Assembly (NCBI GenBank): GCA_026418875.1
Contig: JAOAAM010000688.1
Coordinates: 1-6,295, forward strand
Origin: Gemmataceae bacterium
GTDB lineage: Bacteria > Planctomycetota > Planctomycetia > Gemmatales > Gemmataceae
Direction: 5' to 3'
Length of the DNA stretch: 6,295 nucleotides
Positions 1 through 6,295 of the stretch are shown one piece after another (the stretch's first letter is position 1; each line of letters opens with the position of its first letter). The notes under the pieces are model-generated. The model made no database searches. It worked only from the letters and a program-made list of their open reading frames with translations, and was not told the DNA's origin. Both the position numbers and the translations under genes were made by a program.

Positions 1-11
1 CGCATGGAGTC

Positions 12-19
12 AGGTGGAG
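12..19 (+). promoter_or_regulatory. Probable ribosome binding site of ileS
   Basis: AGGTGGAG is purine-rich. Its AGG lies 7 bases and its GGAG only 2 bases before ATG 22. It favours ATG 22 over ATG 4, which has just three visible bases upstream. The match to the anti-Shine-Dalgarno sequence is imperfect, so this is moderate support only. Confidence 0.45.
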
Positions 20-21
20 TT

Positions 22-3000
22 ATGCCAAAGTTCGAGAAAGTAGAGACGCAAGTCGATTTTCCCTCCCAGGAACGCCATCTCCTGCAATTTTGGGACGAGA
101 TTCGTGCTTTTGAGAAGCTCCGGGCGAAAAATCGCGGCAAGCCGCGTTGGTCGTTTTTGGACGGTCCGATCACGGCGAACAACCCGATGGGCGTGCATCA
201 TGCTTGGGGCCGGACTTACAAGGATGCCTTCCAACGTTATTTCGCGATGACCGGCCATGAGCTGCGGTACCAAAATGGTTTCGATTGTCAGGGGCTGTGG
301 GTCGAGGTCGAGGTCGAGAGGGAGCTGAAGCTGCAAAGCAAACGGGACATCGAAAACCTGGTGCCTGGCGATCGATTCGCCAGCATCGACCGCTTTGTCG
401 CCCTCTGCAAACAGCGCGTCGACCGGTTCGCCCGGATCCAAACCCAGCAGTCGATTCGGCTGGGCTACTGGATGGATTGGGACCGAACCGATGAGGATTG
501 GGCCAAGTCGCCTGACCACCGGAAATCTTACTTCACGATGTCGGAGGAAAACAACTATACGATCTGGTCATTTTTGAAGAAATGCCACCAACGCGGCTTG
601 GTTTATCGAGCCTTCGACGCGATGCCCTGGTGCCCCCGCTGTGGCGTGGGTCTCAGCGAAATGGAAGTCAAAGAAGGCTACAAACAGACAATCCACAAAT
701 CCGTCTTCGTCAAATTCCCGTTGCGATCGAACGGCCGCTCTGCGTCAGGACAGGGGTTGAGAGAGTTCCTTCTGGTTTGGACGACCACACCGTGGACGCT
801 CTCGAGCAACGTCGCTGCCGCGGTGAATCCGGACCTGCAATACATCCGGGTCCGCCTCAAAGACGAGATTTTTTATCTGGGGCGAGAAGCATTTAAGGCG
901 GCGCGCTCGGCCGACACCCCAGCGGATGACGAGGTCGAGGTCGAGTTGGATCGACCCGAATCGGGCAAGACCAACACGCCGAAACTGCGGAGCATCGAGC
1001 AGTTCTTCAAGGAGAAGGCGAAGGAGGGTTATGAAATCCTCGGCGAATTGGCCGGGTCGGAGATGGTTGGTTGGGAATACGACGGCCCCTTCGACCATCT
1101 GCCGGCACAGGACCACCCCTCGGGGTTTCCACTCGAGCTTGCTGAGGTCGTGAAGCGGCAGAATTGGGCACCGAACCAATCCGGCAAGCAGTCGCACCGT
1201 GTGATTCCTTGGAAAGAAGTGGGGGCGACCACGGGCACTGGGATCGTTCATATCGCCCCGGGATGCGGCCAAGAAGACTTCCAACTCGGCAAGACCCACG
1301 GATTGCCCCCGATCGCACCGCTGGACGAGGCAGGGGTCTTTTTGCCGGGCTTTGGCGAATTGTCTGGGCGCTCAGCCGCCGACCCTGCCACGGCCGACTG
1401 GATCATTGACGACCTCAAACGCCGCGATCTGCTGTTCGCGGCCGAACTTTACCCGCACAGCTATCCCCATTGCTGGCGCTGCAAGATGGAGCTGCTCTTC
1501 CGCCTCGTGGACGAATGGTTCATCGACATGAAATGGCGGGGCGAAATCATGGCCGTGACTCGGCAAGTTCGCTTCTTGCCGGAGGCGATCAACGGCATGG
1601 CGCGGGAACTTAAATGGCTCGAGCAGATGCACGACTGGATGATCTCCAAAAAGCGGTTCTGGGGGTTGGCGCTGCCGATTTGGGTCTGTGAGGAGTGTTC
1701 GGCATTCGACGTGATCGGCGGTCGCGATGAATTGAAGGCTCGCGCGGTCGAGGGGTGGGAGCGATTCGAGGGCCACACTCCGCATCGGCCATGGGTCGAC
1801 CTGGTCAAGCTACGCTGCTCCTGCGGGGGCACAATGTCGCGGATCCCGGACGTGGGCAACCCCTGGTTGGATGCGGGGATCGTGCCGTATTCCACGATGG
1901 GGTACAACCACCGGGGCAAGAAGGAACTTCCTCCCGGCGTTCCCCGCTGGGAGGATTGGTTCCCTGCGGATTTCATCACCGAGAGCTTTCCGGGGCAATT
2001 TCGGAACTGGTTTTACGCCATCTTGGCCATGAGCACCATGATGGAGAACCGCCCGCCGTTCAAGACGTTGTTGGGCCATGCCACCGTCCGCGACGAGCGG
2101 GGCGACATCATGAGTAAATCGAAGGGTAATGCGATCGAGTTCAACGAAGCCGCGGATCGCATGGGCGCCGACGTCATGCGCTGGCTCTACGCGCGGACGA
2201 ACCCGGCCCAAAACATCAACTTCGGTTACGGCCCCGCGAACGAAATTCGCGCCAAGTTCCACCTGAAGTTGTGGAATAGTTACGCCTTTTTCGTCAATTA
2301 TGCCCGCTTGGATCGTTTCGATCCCGATGCCCCACGAATTCCCGTCAGCGAGCGGAGCGACATCGACCGCTGGATCCTCAGCGACTTGCAGTTGCTCATT
2401 CGCACGGCTCGCCGCGCCTTCGAAGAGTTCGACCTGATGCGCTTCTGCCTCGAGACCGAGCGTTTTGTCGATGACAAATTGAGCAATTGGTACATCCGCC
2501 GGAACCGCCGACGGTTCTGGAGAAGTGAGGAGGGGGCGGACAAGCTCGCCGCGTATCAGACGCTTTACGAGGTGCTGACGACGCTTTGCCGGCTCATCGC
2601 GCCGGTGGTGCCTTTCATGGCCGAGGCGATGTGGCAAAACATCCGCCGTGATGCCGACCCGGAAAGTGTGCATTTGTGCGACTATCCCGAGGCGGATGAA
2701 TCACTCGTGGACAAGTCGTTGTCCGACGACATGGAGACGCTATTCACTCTGGTAGCGCTTGGCTCCGCGGCTCGGAACGAGGCCAAGTTGAAGGTCCGTC
2801 AGCCGCTTGCAGAAATTCGCCTCGGGCCGGAGAAATTAGTCCGCCCGGTGGTGGAGAGGTTCGGCCAACAGTTGCTCGAGGAATTGAACATTCGCCAATT
2901 TCATGTGCCAAGCGAGGCCGAGGGGCCGCTGCGTCGGGCCAGGCTGGTACTCATCAAGAAGTCCGCGGCTCCAAAATTGGGACCGCACCTGAAAGCGGTC

Positions 3001-3468
3001 GAGGAGCGGCTTGCCTCCGCCTCGGTCGATGCCGATCGCTTGACCGCTTATCGAACGCAGGGGTTGACCGTGGAGGGCCGCGAAGGGCAGGTCACGTTAG
3101 TCTTCAACGAGGATTTTGAACTGCAATATGAAAACCCACCCGGATGGGTCGGTGCCACGGACGGTCGCTTCGAGGTCTTGGTCGACACCAGAATTACCGA
3201 AGACTTGAAACGAGCCGGCTTGGCTCGGGAGGTGGTTCGGCACATCCAGGAGTCACGCAAAGCCGCGGGCTTGGAAATGGAGGACCGCATCCGACTTTTC
3301 CTTCGCACGGATTCCCCGTTGTTGCAAGAAGCGGTGAACGCCCACCGCGATTACATCGCAGCCGAAACGCTGACGGTGGATTGGCCCGAAGACTTGCAAC
3401 AACCCGACGGGCAAACTGAAGTGGCGATCGAGGGAAGCAAGCTGGAAATTCGATTGGCGAAAGTCTGA
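22..3468 (+). CDS. ileS: Isoleucyl-tRNA synthetase (type 2-like, altered HIGH motif)
   Basis: Cytoplasmic class I enzyme that activates isoleucine with ATP and loads it on tRNA-Ile. It is complete, with 1148 residues. Numbering from the chosen start, the catalytic signature lies at about 49-63 (PITANNPMGVHHAWG) and the KMSKS loop at 696-700 reads IMSKS. The editing (CP1) domain is marked by WTTTPWTLSSN (253-263) and GTGIVHIAPGCGQEDF (405-420), whose Asp419 should be the editing aspartate. Cys pairs 204/207, 484/487, 556/559 and 599/601 look zinc-binding. The anticodon-binding domain begins near 745 and includes NWYIRRNRRRFW (822-833). The C-terminal part resembles the DUF5915-type tail of long IleRS. 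No Cys cluster is seen at the C-terminus, unlike type 1 enzymes. ATG 22 was preferred over in-frame ATG 4 because family proteins begin close to FEKVxxxVDFP and an AGGTGGAG sequence precedes it. ATG 4 would add six residues. The product is certain; the subtype is inferred from motifs. Confidence 0.97.
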   Translation: MPKFEKVETQVDFPSQERHLLQFWDEIRAFEKLRAKNRGKPRWSFLDGPITANNPMGVHHAWGRTYKDAFQRYFAMTGHELRYQNGFDCQGLWVEVEVERELKLQSKRDIENLVPGDRFASIDRFVALCKQRVDRFARIQTQQSIRLGYWMDWDRTDEDWAKSPDHRKSYFTMSEENNYTIWSFLKKCHQRGLVYRAFDAMPWCPRCGVGLSEMEVKEGYKQTIHKSVFVKFPLRSNGRSASGQGLREFLLVWTTTPWTLSSNVAAAVNPDLQYIRVRLKDEIFYLGREAFKAARSADTPADDEVEVELDRPESGKTNTPKLRSIEQFFKEKAKEGYEILGELAGSEMVGWEYDGPFDHLPAQDHPSGFPLELAEVVKRQNWAPNQSGKQSHRVIPWKEVGATTGTGIVHIAPGCGQEDFQLGKTHGLPPIAPLDEAGVFLPGFGELSGRSAADPATADWIIDDLKRRDLLFAAELYPHSYPHCWRCKMELLFRLVDEWFIDMKWRGEIMAVTRQVRFLPEAINGMARELKWLEQMHDWMISKKRFWGLALPIWVCEECSAFDVIGGRDELKARAVEGWERFEGHTPHRPWVDLVKLRCSCGGTMSRIPDVGNPWLDAGIVPYSTMGYNHRGKKELPPGVPRWEDWFPADFITESFPGQFRNWFYAILAMSTMMENRPPFKTLLGHATVRDERGDIMSKSKGNAIEFNEAADRMGADVMRWLYARTNPAQNINFGYGPANEIRAKFHLKLWNSYAFFVNYARLDRFDPDAPRIPVSERSDIDRWILSDLQLLIRTARRAFEEFDLMRFCLETERFVDDKLSNWYIRRNRRRFWRSEEGADKLAAYQTLYEVLTTLCRLIAPVVPFMAEAMWQNIRRDADPESVHLCDYPEADESLVDKSLSDDMETLFTLVALGSAARNEAKLKVRQPLAEIRLGPEKLVRPVVERFGQQLLEELNIRQFHVPSEAEGPLRRARLVLIKKSAAPKLGPHLKAVEERLASASVDADRLTAYRTQGLTVEGREGQVTLVFNEDFELQYENPPGWVGATDGRFEVLVDTRITEDLKRAGLAREVVRHIQESRKAAGLEMEDRIRLFLRTDSPLLQEAVNAHRDYIAAETLTVDWPEDLQQPDGQTEVAIEGSKLEIRLAKV

Positions 3469-3480
3469 GCACCGGGAAAG

Positions 3481-3534
3481 GAGGCGTCAGGTCGCCTCGG
3501 ATCCGAAGCCGATCCGAGCGCTCGCCGCAGCGAG
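3481..3534. terminator. Cluster of three stem-loops between convergent genes, probable bidirectional terminator
   Basis: Three perfect inverted repeats follow one another between the ileS stop and the yciI-like stop. The first is GAGGCG (3481-3486) with CGCCTC (3493-3498), loop 6. The second is CTCGGATC (3496-3503) with GATCCGAG (3511-3518), loop 7. The third is CTCGC (3521-3525) with GCGAG (3530-3534), loop 4. The first two share three bases, so they cannot both form fully. No T-run follows on either strand, so a classic intrinsic terminator is not shown. The position between two converging genes and the symmetry suggest termination or 3'-end protection for both transcripts. Confidence 0.45.
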
Positions 3535-3561
3535 TCGGGCTGGGTTCGGAGGATGCGATGG

Positions 3562-3855
3562 CTACGCTGGCCGAGTCGGCGTCAATTCGTTGATAAACAC
3601 CAGTCGCCAGGGTCGGATCTCCCAGCGAACGAACACGCCGTGTTGCGCGAACGGGTCGGCACGCAACCAATCTTCGACTTGCTGCGGCGAGTCGGCTTCG
3701 TAGACGAGGCACGCCCCGCTATCGTCCTCGAAGGGGCCAGCCAATAGCAGCCGACCCTGGTCGTAGAGCCGGTTCAAATACTGCCGATGGTCCGGCCGGA
3801 CTGCCGCAATTTTGTCTTTATCGGGGGTGTACTCGATCACCGCAGCGAATTTCAC
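3562..3855 (-). CDS. YciI-family protein (YCII-related domain)
   Basis: Small protein of 97 residues with the ferredoxin-like alpha/beta fold of the YCII family, to which it belongs over its whole length. Visible family marks are the strand MKFAAVIEYT at the start, RPDHRQYL (20-27) with the conserved His23, the Gly-rich turn LLLAGPFEDDSG (37-47), ADPFAQHGV (66-74), and RPWRLVF (81-87) near the end. Family members have a conserved His-Asp pair thought to be an active site, but substrates are mostly unknown, so no reaction can be named. The start is GTG 3855, with AGGAGG 7 bases upstream. The open frame extends up to 4113, but the extra N-terminal residues lie over the neighbouring gene and do not look like this family. 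The GTG overlaps the stop of the upstream membrane gene by four bases (GTGA), so the two are probably co-transcribed and translationally coupled. The protein is probably cytoplasmic, as no signal peptide or membrane segment is seen. Confidence 0.92.
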   Translation of the reverse strand: MKFAAVIEYTPDKDKIAAVRPDHRQYLNRLYDQGRLLLAGPFEDDSGACLVYEADSPQQVEDWLRADPFAQHGVFVRWEIRPWRLVFINELTPTRPA

Positions 3856-4490
3856 GACTTCGCCTCCTGCGTGATTTCGGCACCGGCGGTTCGATGCGAC
3901 TCGGCCCGCAGCCATGCCTCCGCACCGAACATCATCGCCGTGCAACCAAAGTCCCCCGCCAACGTGAACAAAAGGAACAACAGCCCTTGGGCGTAACACT
4001 CCATTAACCCCCCGAGTGTGGCGGGATACAAGACCGGCCCAGAGCCGAGCGGGCTGAGTTGCCACCATGAGGCGAAGTTCGTGATGAGGAAGAATTGCAC
4101 GCTTCCCAACCAAGTGACCAAGGTGACCCGCGGGGCGGATTCCCGGCCACGCAACAACGTTCGGGCCAGCAATGCGTAAATGACGAAGCTGATATACACG
4201 GGGAGGTTGAACGGCTCCCAGGCAAACATTCGGTACAGTACGTAATCACTCGCCGCCAGCGAGGCAAGCTGGATCGGGATGATGACGTAGAGGGGCACTT
4301 TGGCCCCGCCGAACACACCCAAGGCTCCATTGGCGGCGAAATTCGGCGGGCGAAGTCCGAAGGGGATCAAGCGGATCAATGCGGCGATGATGCCGTACAA
4401 GATCGCAAGTCGAATCGGGGCGGGGGAGCGCTCCGTCATCGGGTGATGTTTGATTCTCTGCGCGTGATCGGCTTCCTTTTCGTCGTTCAT
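3852..4490 (-). CDS. DUF6580-type integral membrane protein
   Basis: Hydrophobic protein of 212 residues from ATG 4490. Hydrophobic stretches at about 26-44, 65-84, 97-114, 121-139 and 163-194 suggest five or six membrane spans. Features I recognise from the DUF6580 family are RPPNFAANGALGVFGGA (47-63), the SDYVL that ends the second hydrophobic segment (81-85), FFLITNFASW (133-142), YPATLGGLMECYAQG (155-169) and GDFGCTAMMFG (179-189). The family is annotated as putative transport proteins without a known substrate; the resemblance to small S-component-like permeases is only an inference. Start choice is uncertain. ATG 4490 gives a charged, hydrophilic N-terminal tail, and a promoter-like -10 box sits 7 bases before it. 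ATG 4439 would give 195 residues, starting just before the first span. Neither has a Shine-Dalgarno sequence. The frame is open up to ATG 4616, but that would run into the divergent recD2 gene. It is the first gene of a two-gene unit with the YciI-like gene. Confidence 0.8.
   Translation of the reverse strand: MNDEKEADHAQRIKHHPMTERSPAPIRLAILYGIIAALIRLIPFGLRPPNFAANGALGVFGGAKVPLYVIIPIQLASLAASDYVLYRMFAWEPFNLPVYISFVIYALLARTLLRGRESAPRVTLVTWLGSVQFFLITNFASWWQLSPLGSGPVLYPATLGGLMECYAQGLLFLLFTLAGDFGCTAMMFGAEAWLRAESHRTAGAEITQEAKS
3863..3868 (-). promoter_or_regulatory. Ribosome binding site of the yciI-like gene
   Basis: A perfect AGGAGG on the minus strand lies 7 bases before GTG 3855, inside the last codons of the upstream membrane gene. 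It decides the non-ATG start and shows that the YciI-like protein is initiated independently within the operon. It is the only strong Shine-Dalgarno sequence among the four genes here. Confidence 0.85.
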
Positions 4491-4497
4491 GCGGAGT

Positions 4498-4526
4498 ATC
4501 GTAGGATGCCGCCCCCCGGGTCGCAA
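4498..4526 (-). promoter_or_regulatory. Possible sigma-70-like promoter for the membrane protein/yciI unit
   Basis: On the minus strand TTGCGA (4526-4521) and TACGAT (4503-4498) are separated by 17 bases. Each matches four of six consensus bases. The -10 box ends 7 bases before ATG 4490, so transcription would begin at or next to the start codon. No ribosome binding site is present, which fits a leaderless transcript. If translation really starts at ATG 4439, the leader would be about 50 bases instead. Found by eye only. Confidence 0.35.
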
Positions 4527-4556
4527 GTCGCGGCGGGGTGTCCAAGTTCCGGTCCA

Positions 4557-4583
4557 TTGTCCGAGTTTGGCGTTCGGTAGAAT
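4557..4583 (+). promoter_or_regulatory. Possible promoter for recD2, leaderless type
   Basis: TAGAAT (4578-4583) matches five of six bases of the -10 consensus and ends 7 bases before ATG 4591. The best -35 candidate is TTGTCC (4557-4562), four of six matches, but its 15-base spacer is short. No Shine-Dalgarno sequence lies before the ATG. Together this suggests a transcript starting at or beside the start codon. The -10 box is more convincing than the -35. Confidence 0.35.
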
Positions 4584-4590
4584 TCCACTG

Positions 4591-6295
4591 ATGCCCGCGA
4601 CCATCGACGGAATCATTGAGCGTGTCGCCTTTCACAACCCGGAGAACGGTTTTGCCGTGCTCCGCGTTGCCCTGCCGGGTGCTGGCGAACCCATCACCTT
4701 GGTTGGAACGATCAGCGCCGTCAACCCCGGGGAGCAGGTTCGCGCGATCGGCGAGTGGGTGCAGAACCGGGAGCATGGCCGGCAGTTCAAGGCGAATTCG
4801 ATCGAAACCCGGCCTCCCGGGACGATCGAGGGCATGAAGCGATTTCTCGGCTCCGGCTTGATCCGTGGCATCGGACCTCACTTCGCCCAACGCATCGTGG
4901 AACGCTTCGGAGCCAATACGCTGCGCGTGATCGATGAGAGTCCGCAGTTCCTCAGCGAAATTCGCGGGATCGGTCCAAAACGAATCCAACAGATTCGCCA
5001 GAGTTGGCATGAGCAGAAGTCGGTCCGTGACATGATGATCTTCTTGCAGTCTTACGGCGTCGGTCCTGCTCGTGCGCTACGGATTTACAAAACCTACGGC
5101 GATCAAGCGATGGAGCTGATCCGTGCCAATCCCTACCGCTTGTGCGAGGAAATATGGGGGATCGGCTTCCCCACCGCGGACCAACTCGCTTTGAATATGG
5201 GTTTTGAGCGGCAGTCCCTTGCCCGAGCGCGGGCCGCCATCCGTTATGTGCTGCGTGAGTTCAACGATCAGGGCCACGTCGCCTATCCCGAGTCGGGAGT
5301 GATTGCGGCCGCGGCGGAACTCACGGGAATCGAAACGCGGACCTTGGCCGAGGCAGTCGCTGTCGATTGCCAGTCTGGGGAATTGGTCCGCGATCCCAAT
5401 GAGCGCAGTCCGAACTTTGCCGGGACTGCCTCATCCGCGGAGGAAGACGGCATCGGTCACGGTCGCCTCGCGGCAGTTTGGGTTTACCCGAAGGCGTTGT
5501 ACCTCGCTGAGGTCGGCGTCGCCCGGCAAGTCGCATGGCTCCGGTCGCACCCGCATCCGCTTCTCGGCCTGGCCATCGATCCGCTCGTCGAGCGAGTCGA
5601 GGCAAAAATGGGTTTGGCCTTGGCTGTGCAGCAGCGCGAGGCGTTACGGGCCGCGGCTCAGGAAAAGGTGCTGATCGTCACGGGCGGGCCCGGAGTTGGT
5701 AAGACGACCATCGTTCGTGGAATCATTGAATTATTTGCCTCGTGTGGGAAGCGAGTCGCCCTTTGCGCCCCGACCGGCCGGGCGGCCCGACGCCTCAGCG
5801 AATCGACGGGTGTCGATGCCAAGACCATCCACCGCTTGCTCGAATTTGACGCTGCCGCCGGAAGATTTCGCCACGGTCGAGGAGCACCTTTACATGCGGA
5901 TCTCGTCATCGTGGACGAGGCCTCGATGGTGGACCTCGAACTGATGCACCATCTGATGATGGCGATTCCCCGGCAAGCCTGCCTCGTCTTGATCGGAGAC
6001 TCGGATCAATTGCCGTCCGTCGGTCCGGGGAACGTCCTGCGTGATTTCATCGATTGTGGTGTCATTCGAGTTGTGCGTTTGACCGAGGTCTTTCGCCAGG
6101 CGGCCGCCAGCTACATTGTCCGTGCCGCCCATTCGGTGCATCGAGGCGACCTGCCGGAGTCGGCCCCGACACCTCAAGGTGATTTCTTCGTCGTCGAGTC
6201 GGCCCAGCCCGAGACGATCACCGAGCGAATCTTGACGATGATCCGCGAACGAATCCCGGAACGATTCGGCCTCGATGCCCTCCGCGACGTCCAAG
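4591..6295 (+). CDS. recD2: RecD2-type ATP-dependent DNA helicase, 3' end beyond window
   Basis: Superfamily 1B helicase that unwinds DNA 5'-3' in repair and replication-fork maintenance, independent of RecBC. The frame is open for 568 codons from ATG 4591 to the window edge. The family is usually about 730-740 residues, so roughly the last quarter is missing, including the final helicase motifs. The N-terminus (GIIERVAFHNPENGFAVLRV, 7-26) is the typical RecD2 N-terminal domain. Helix-hairpin-helix-like segments follow at about 87-105 (GLIRGIGPHFAQRI) and 120-137 (LSEIRGIGPKRIQQI), with further ones at 151-200 (YGVGPARAL, WGIGFPTADQ). The helicase core shows the Q-motif QQREAL (347-352), Walker A GGPGVGKT (365-372), motif Ia CAPTGRAARRL (392-402), Walker B VDEASMVD (441-448), motif III GDSDQLPSVGPGNVL (469-483) and motif IV LTEVFRQ (497-503). 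The long N-terminal extension separates RecD2 from the RecBCD subunit RecD. A stretch near 265-290 looks poorly conserved. No ribosome binding site precedes the ATG. It is transcribed away from the membrane/yciI pair. Confidence 0.95.
   Translation, partial: MPATIDGIIERVAFHNPENGFAVLRVALPGAGEPITLVGTISAVNPGEQVRAIGEWVQNREHGRQFKANSIETRPPGTIEGMKRFLGSGLIRGIGPHFAQRIVERFGANTLRVIDESPQFLSEIRGIGPKRIQQIRQSWHEQKSVRDMMIFLQSYGVGPARALRIYKTYGDQAMELIRANPYRLCEEIWGIGFPTADQLALNMGFERQSLARARAAIRYVLREFNDQGHVAYPESGVIAAAAELTGIETRTLAEAVAVDCQSGELVRDPNERSPNFAGTASSAEEDGIGHGRLAAVWVYPKALYLAEVGVARQVAWLRSHPHPLLGLAIDPLVERVEAKMGLALAVQQREALRAAAQEKVLIVTGGPGVGKTTIVRGIIELFASCGKRVALCAPTGRAARRLSESTGVDAKTIHRLLEFDAAAGRFRHGRGAPLHADLVIVDEASMVDLELMHHLMMAIPRQACLVLIGDSDQLPSVGPGNVLRDFIDCGVIRVVRLTEVFRQAAASYIVRAAHSVHRGDLPESAPTPQGDFFVVESAQPETITERILTMIRERIPERFGLDALRDVQ

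Noticed and set aside
301..318. Repeated GTCGAG units, also seen near 931-945
   Set aside because: They encode the VEVEVE-type stretches of the synthetase. The first belongs to a conserved family segment, so this is codon repetition, not a regulatory repeat.
1810..2673. Long minus-strand open frame of 287 codons opposite ileS
   Set aside because: It lies wholly inside the well-supported ileS gene, resembles no family I recognise, and long antisense frames are common in GC-rich coding DNA.
3194..3712. Minus-strand open frame of 172 codons spanning the ileS end and the stem-loop gap
   Set aside because: It runs across ileS, the hairpins and part of the yciI-like gene in another frame. Its translation is rich in Arg, Ser and Pro, as expected of a frame shadow.
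3856..4113. Upstream extension of the YciI-like frame to an ATG at 4113
   Set aside because: The extension overlaps the membrane protein gene and lacks YCII-family character. GTG 3855 has a perfect ribosome binding site and begins exactly at the family's first strand.
4491..4616. Upstream extension of the membrane protein to an ATG at 4616
   Set aside because: It would overlap the start of recD2 on the other strand and cover the promoter-like boxes. Its translation shows no membrane or family features.
1..6295. CRISPR array, mobile element, RNA gene, defence or biosynthetic cluster
   Set aside because: No direct-repeat array, terminal inverted repeats, transposase or integrase, tRNA- or rRNA-like sequence was seen. 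The genes present are housekeeping or small uncharacterised ones.

Overview
This is an ordinary chromosomal stretch from a bacterium with moderately high GC (roughly 60%, judged by eye). The best guess for the source is the Planctomycetes or a near relative. The grounds are the divergent isoleucyl-tRNA synthetase with its GPITANNPMGVHHAWG signature, a DUF6580-type membrane protein, and the lack of Shine-Dalgarno sequences before two of the four genes. The assignment is an inference, not a proof.

Layout. (1) 22-3468, plus: a complete ileS gene for an unusual isoleucyl-tRNA synthetase of 1148 residues. (2) 3469-3561: a short gap between convergent genes, filled by three closely packed perfect stem-loops that probably end transcription from both sides. 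(3) 3562-4490, minus: a two-gene unit. The upstream gene encodes a multi-pass membrane protein of the DUF6580 type. The downstream gene encodes a YciI-family protein of 97 residues and starts at a GTG that overlaps the membrane gene's stop codon (GTGA). (4) 4491-4590: a divergent promoter region. (5) 4591 to the right edge, plus: the first 568 codons of a RecD2-type DNA helicase, whose 3' end lies outside the window.

How the genes relate. ileS serves translation and recD2 serves DNA repair, and nothing in the sequence links them. The membrane/YciI pair is the only clear operon; its joint function is unknown. No transfer RNA, ribosomal RNA, CRISPR array, mobile element or phage gene was found.

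The most interesting point is in ileS. The class I HxGH signature reads G-V-H-H, so its first His and its Gly have swapped places, and the first Lys of KMSKS is Ile. From memory, a GXHH form of this motif has been linked to very high mupirocin resistance in some type 2 isoleucyl-tRNA synthetases. I did not find a novel multi-gene system.
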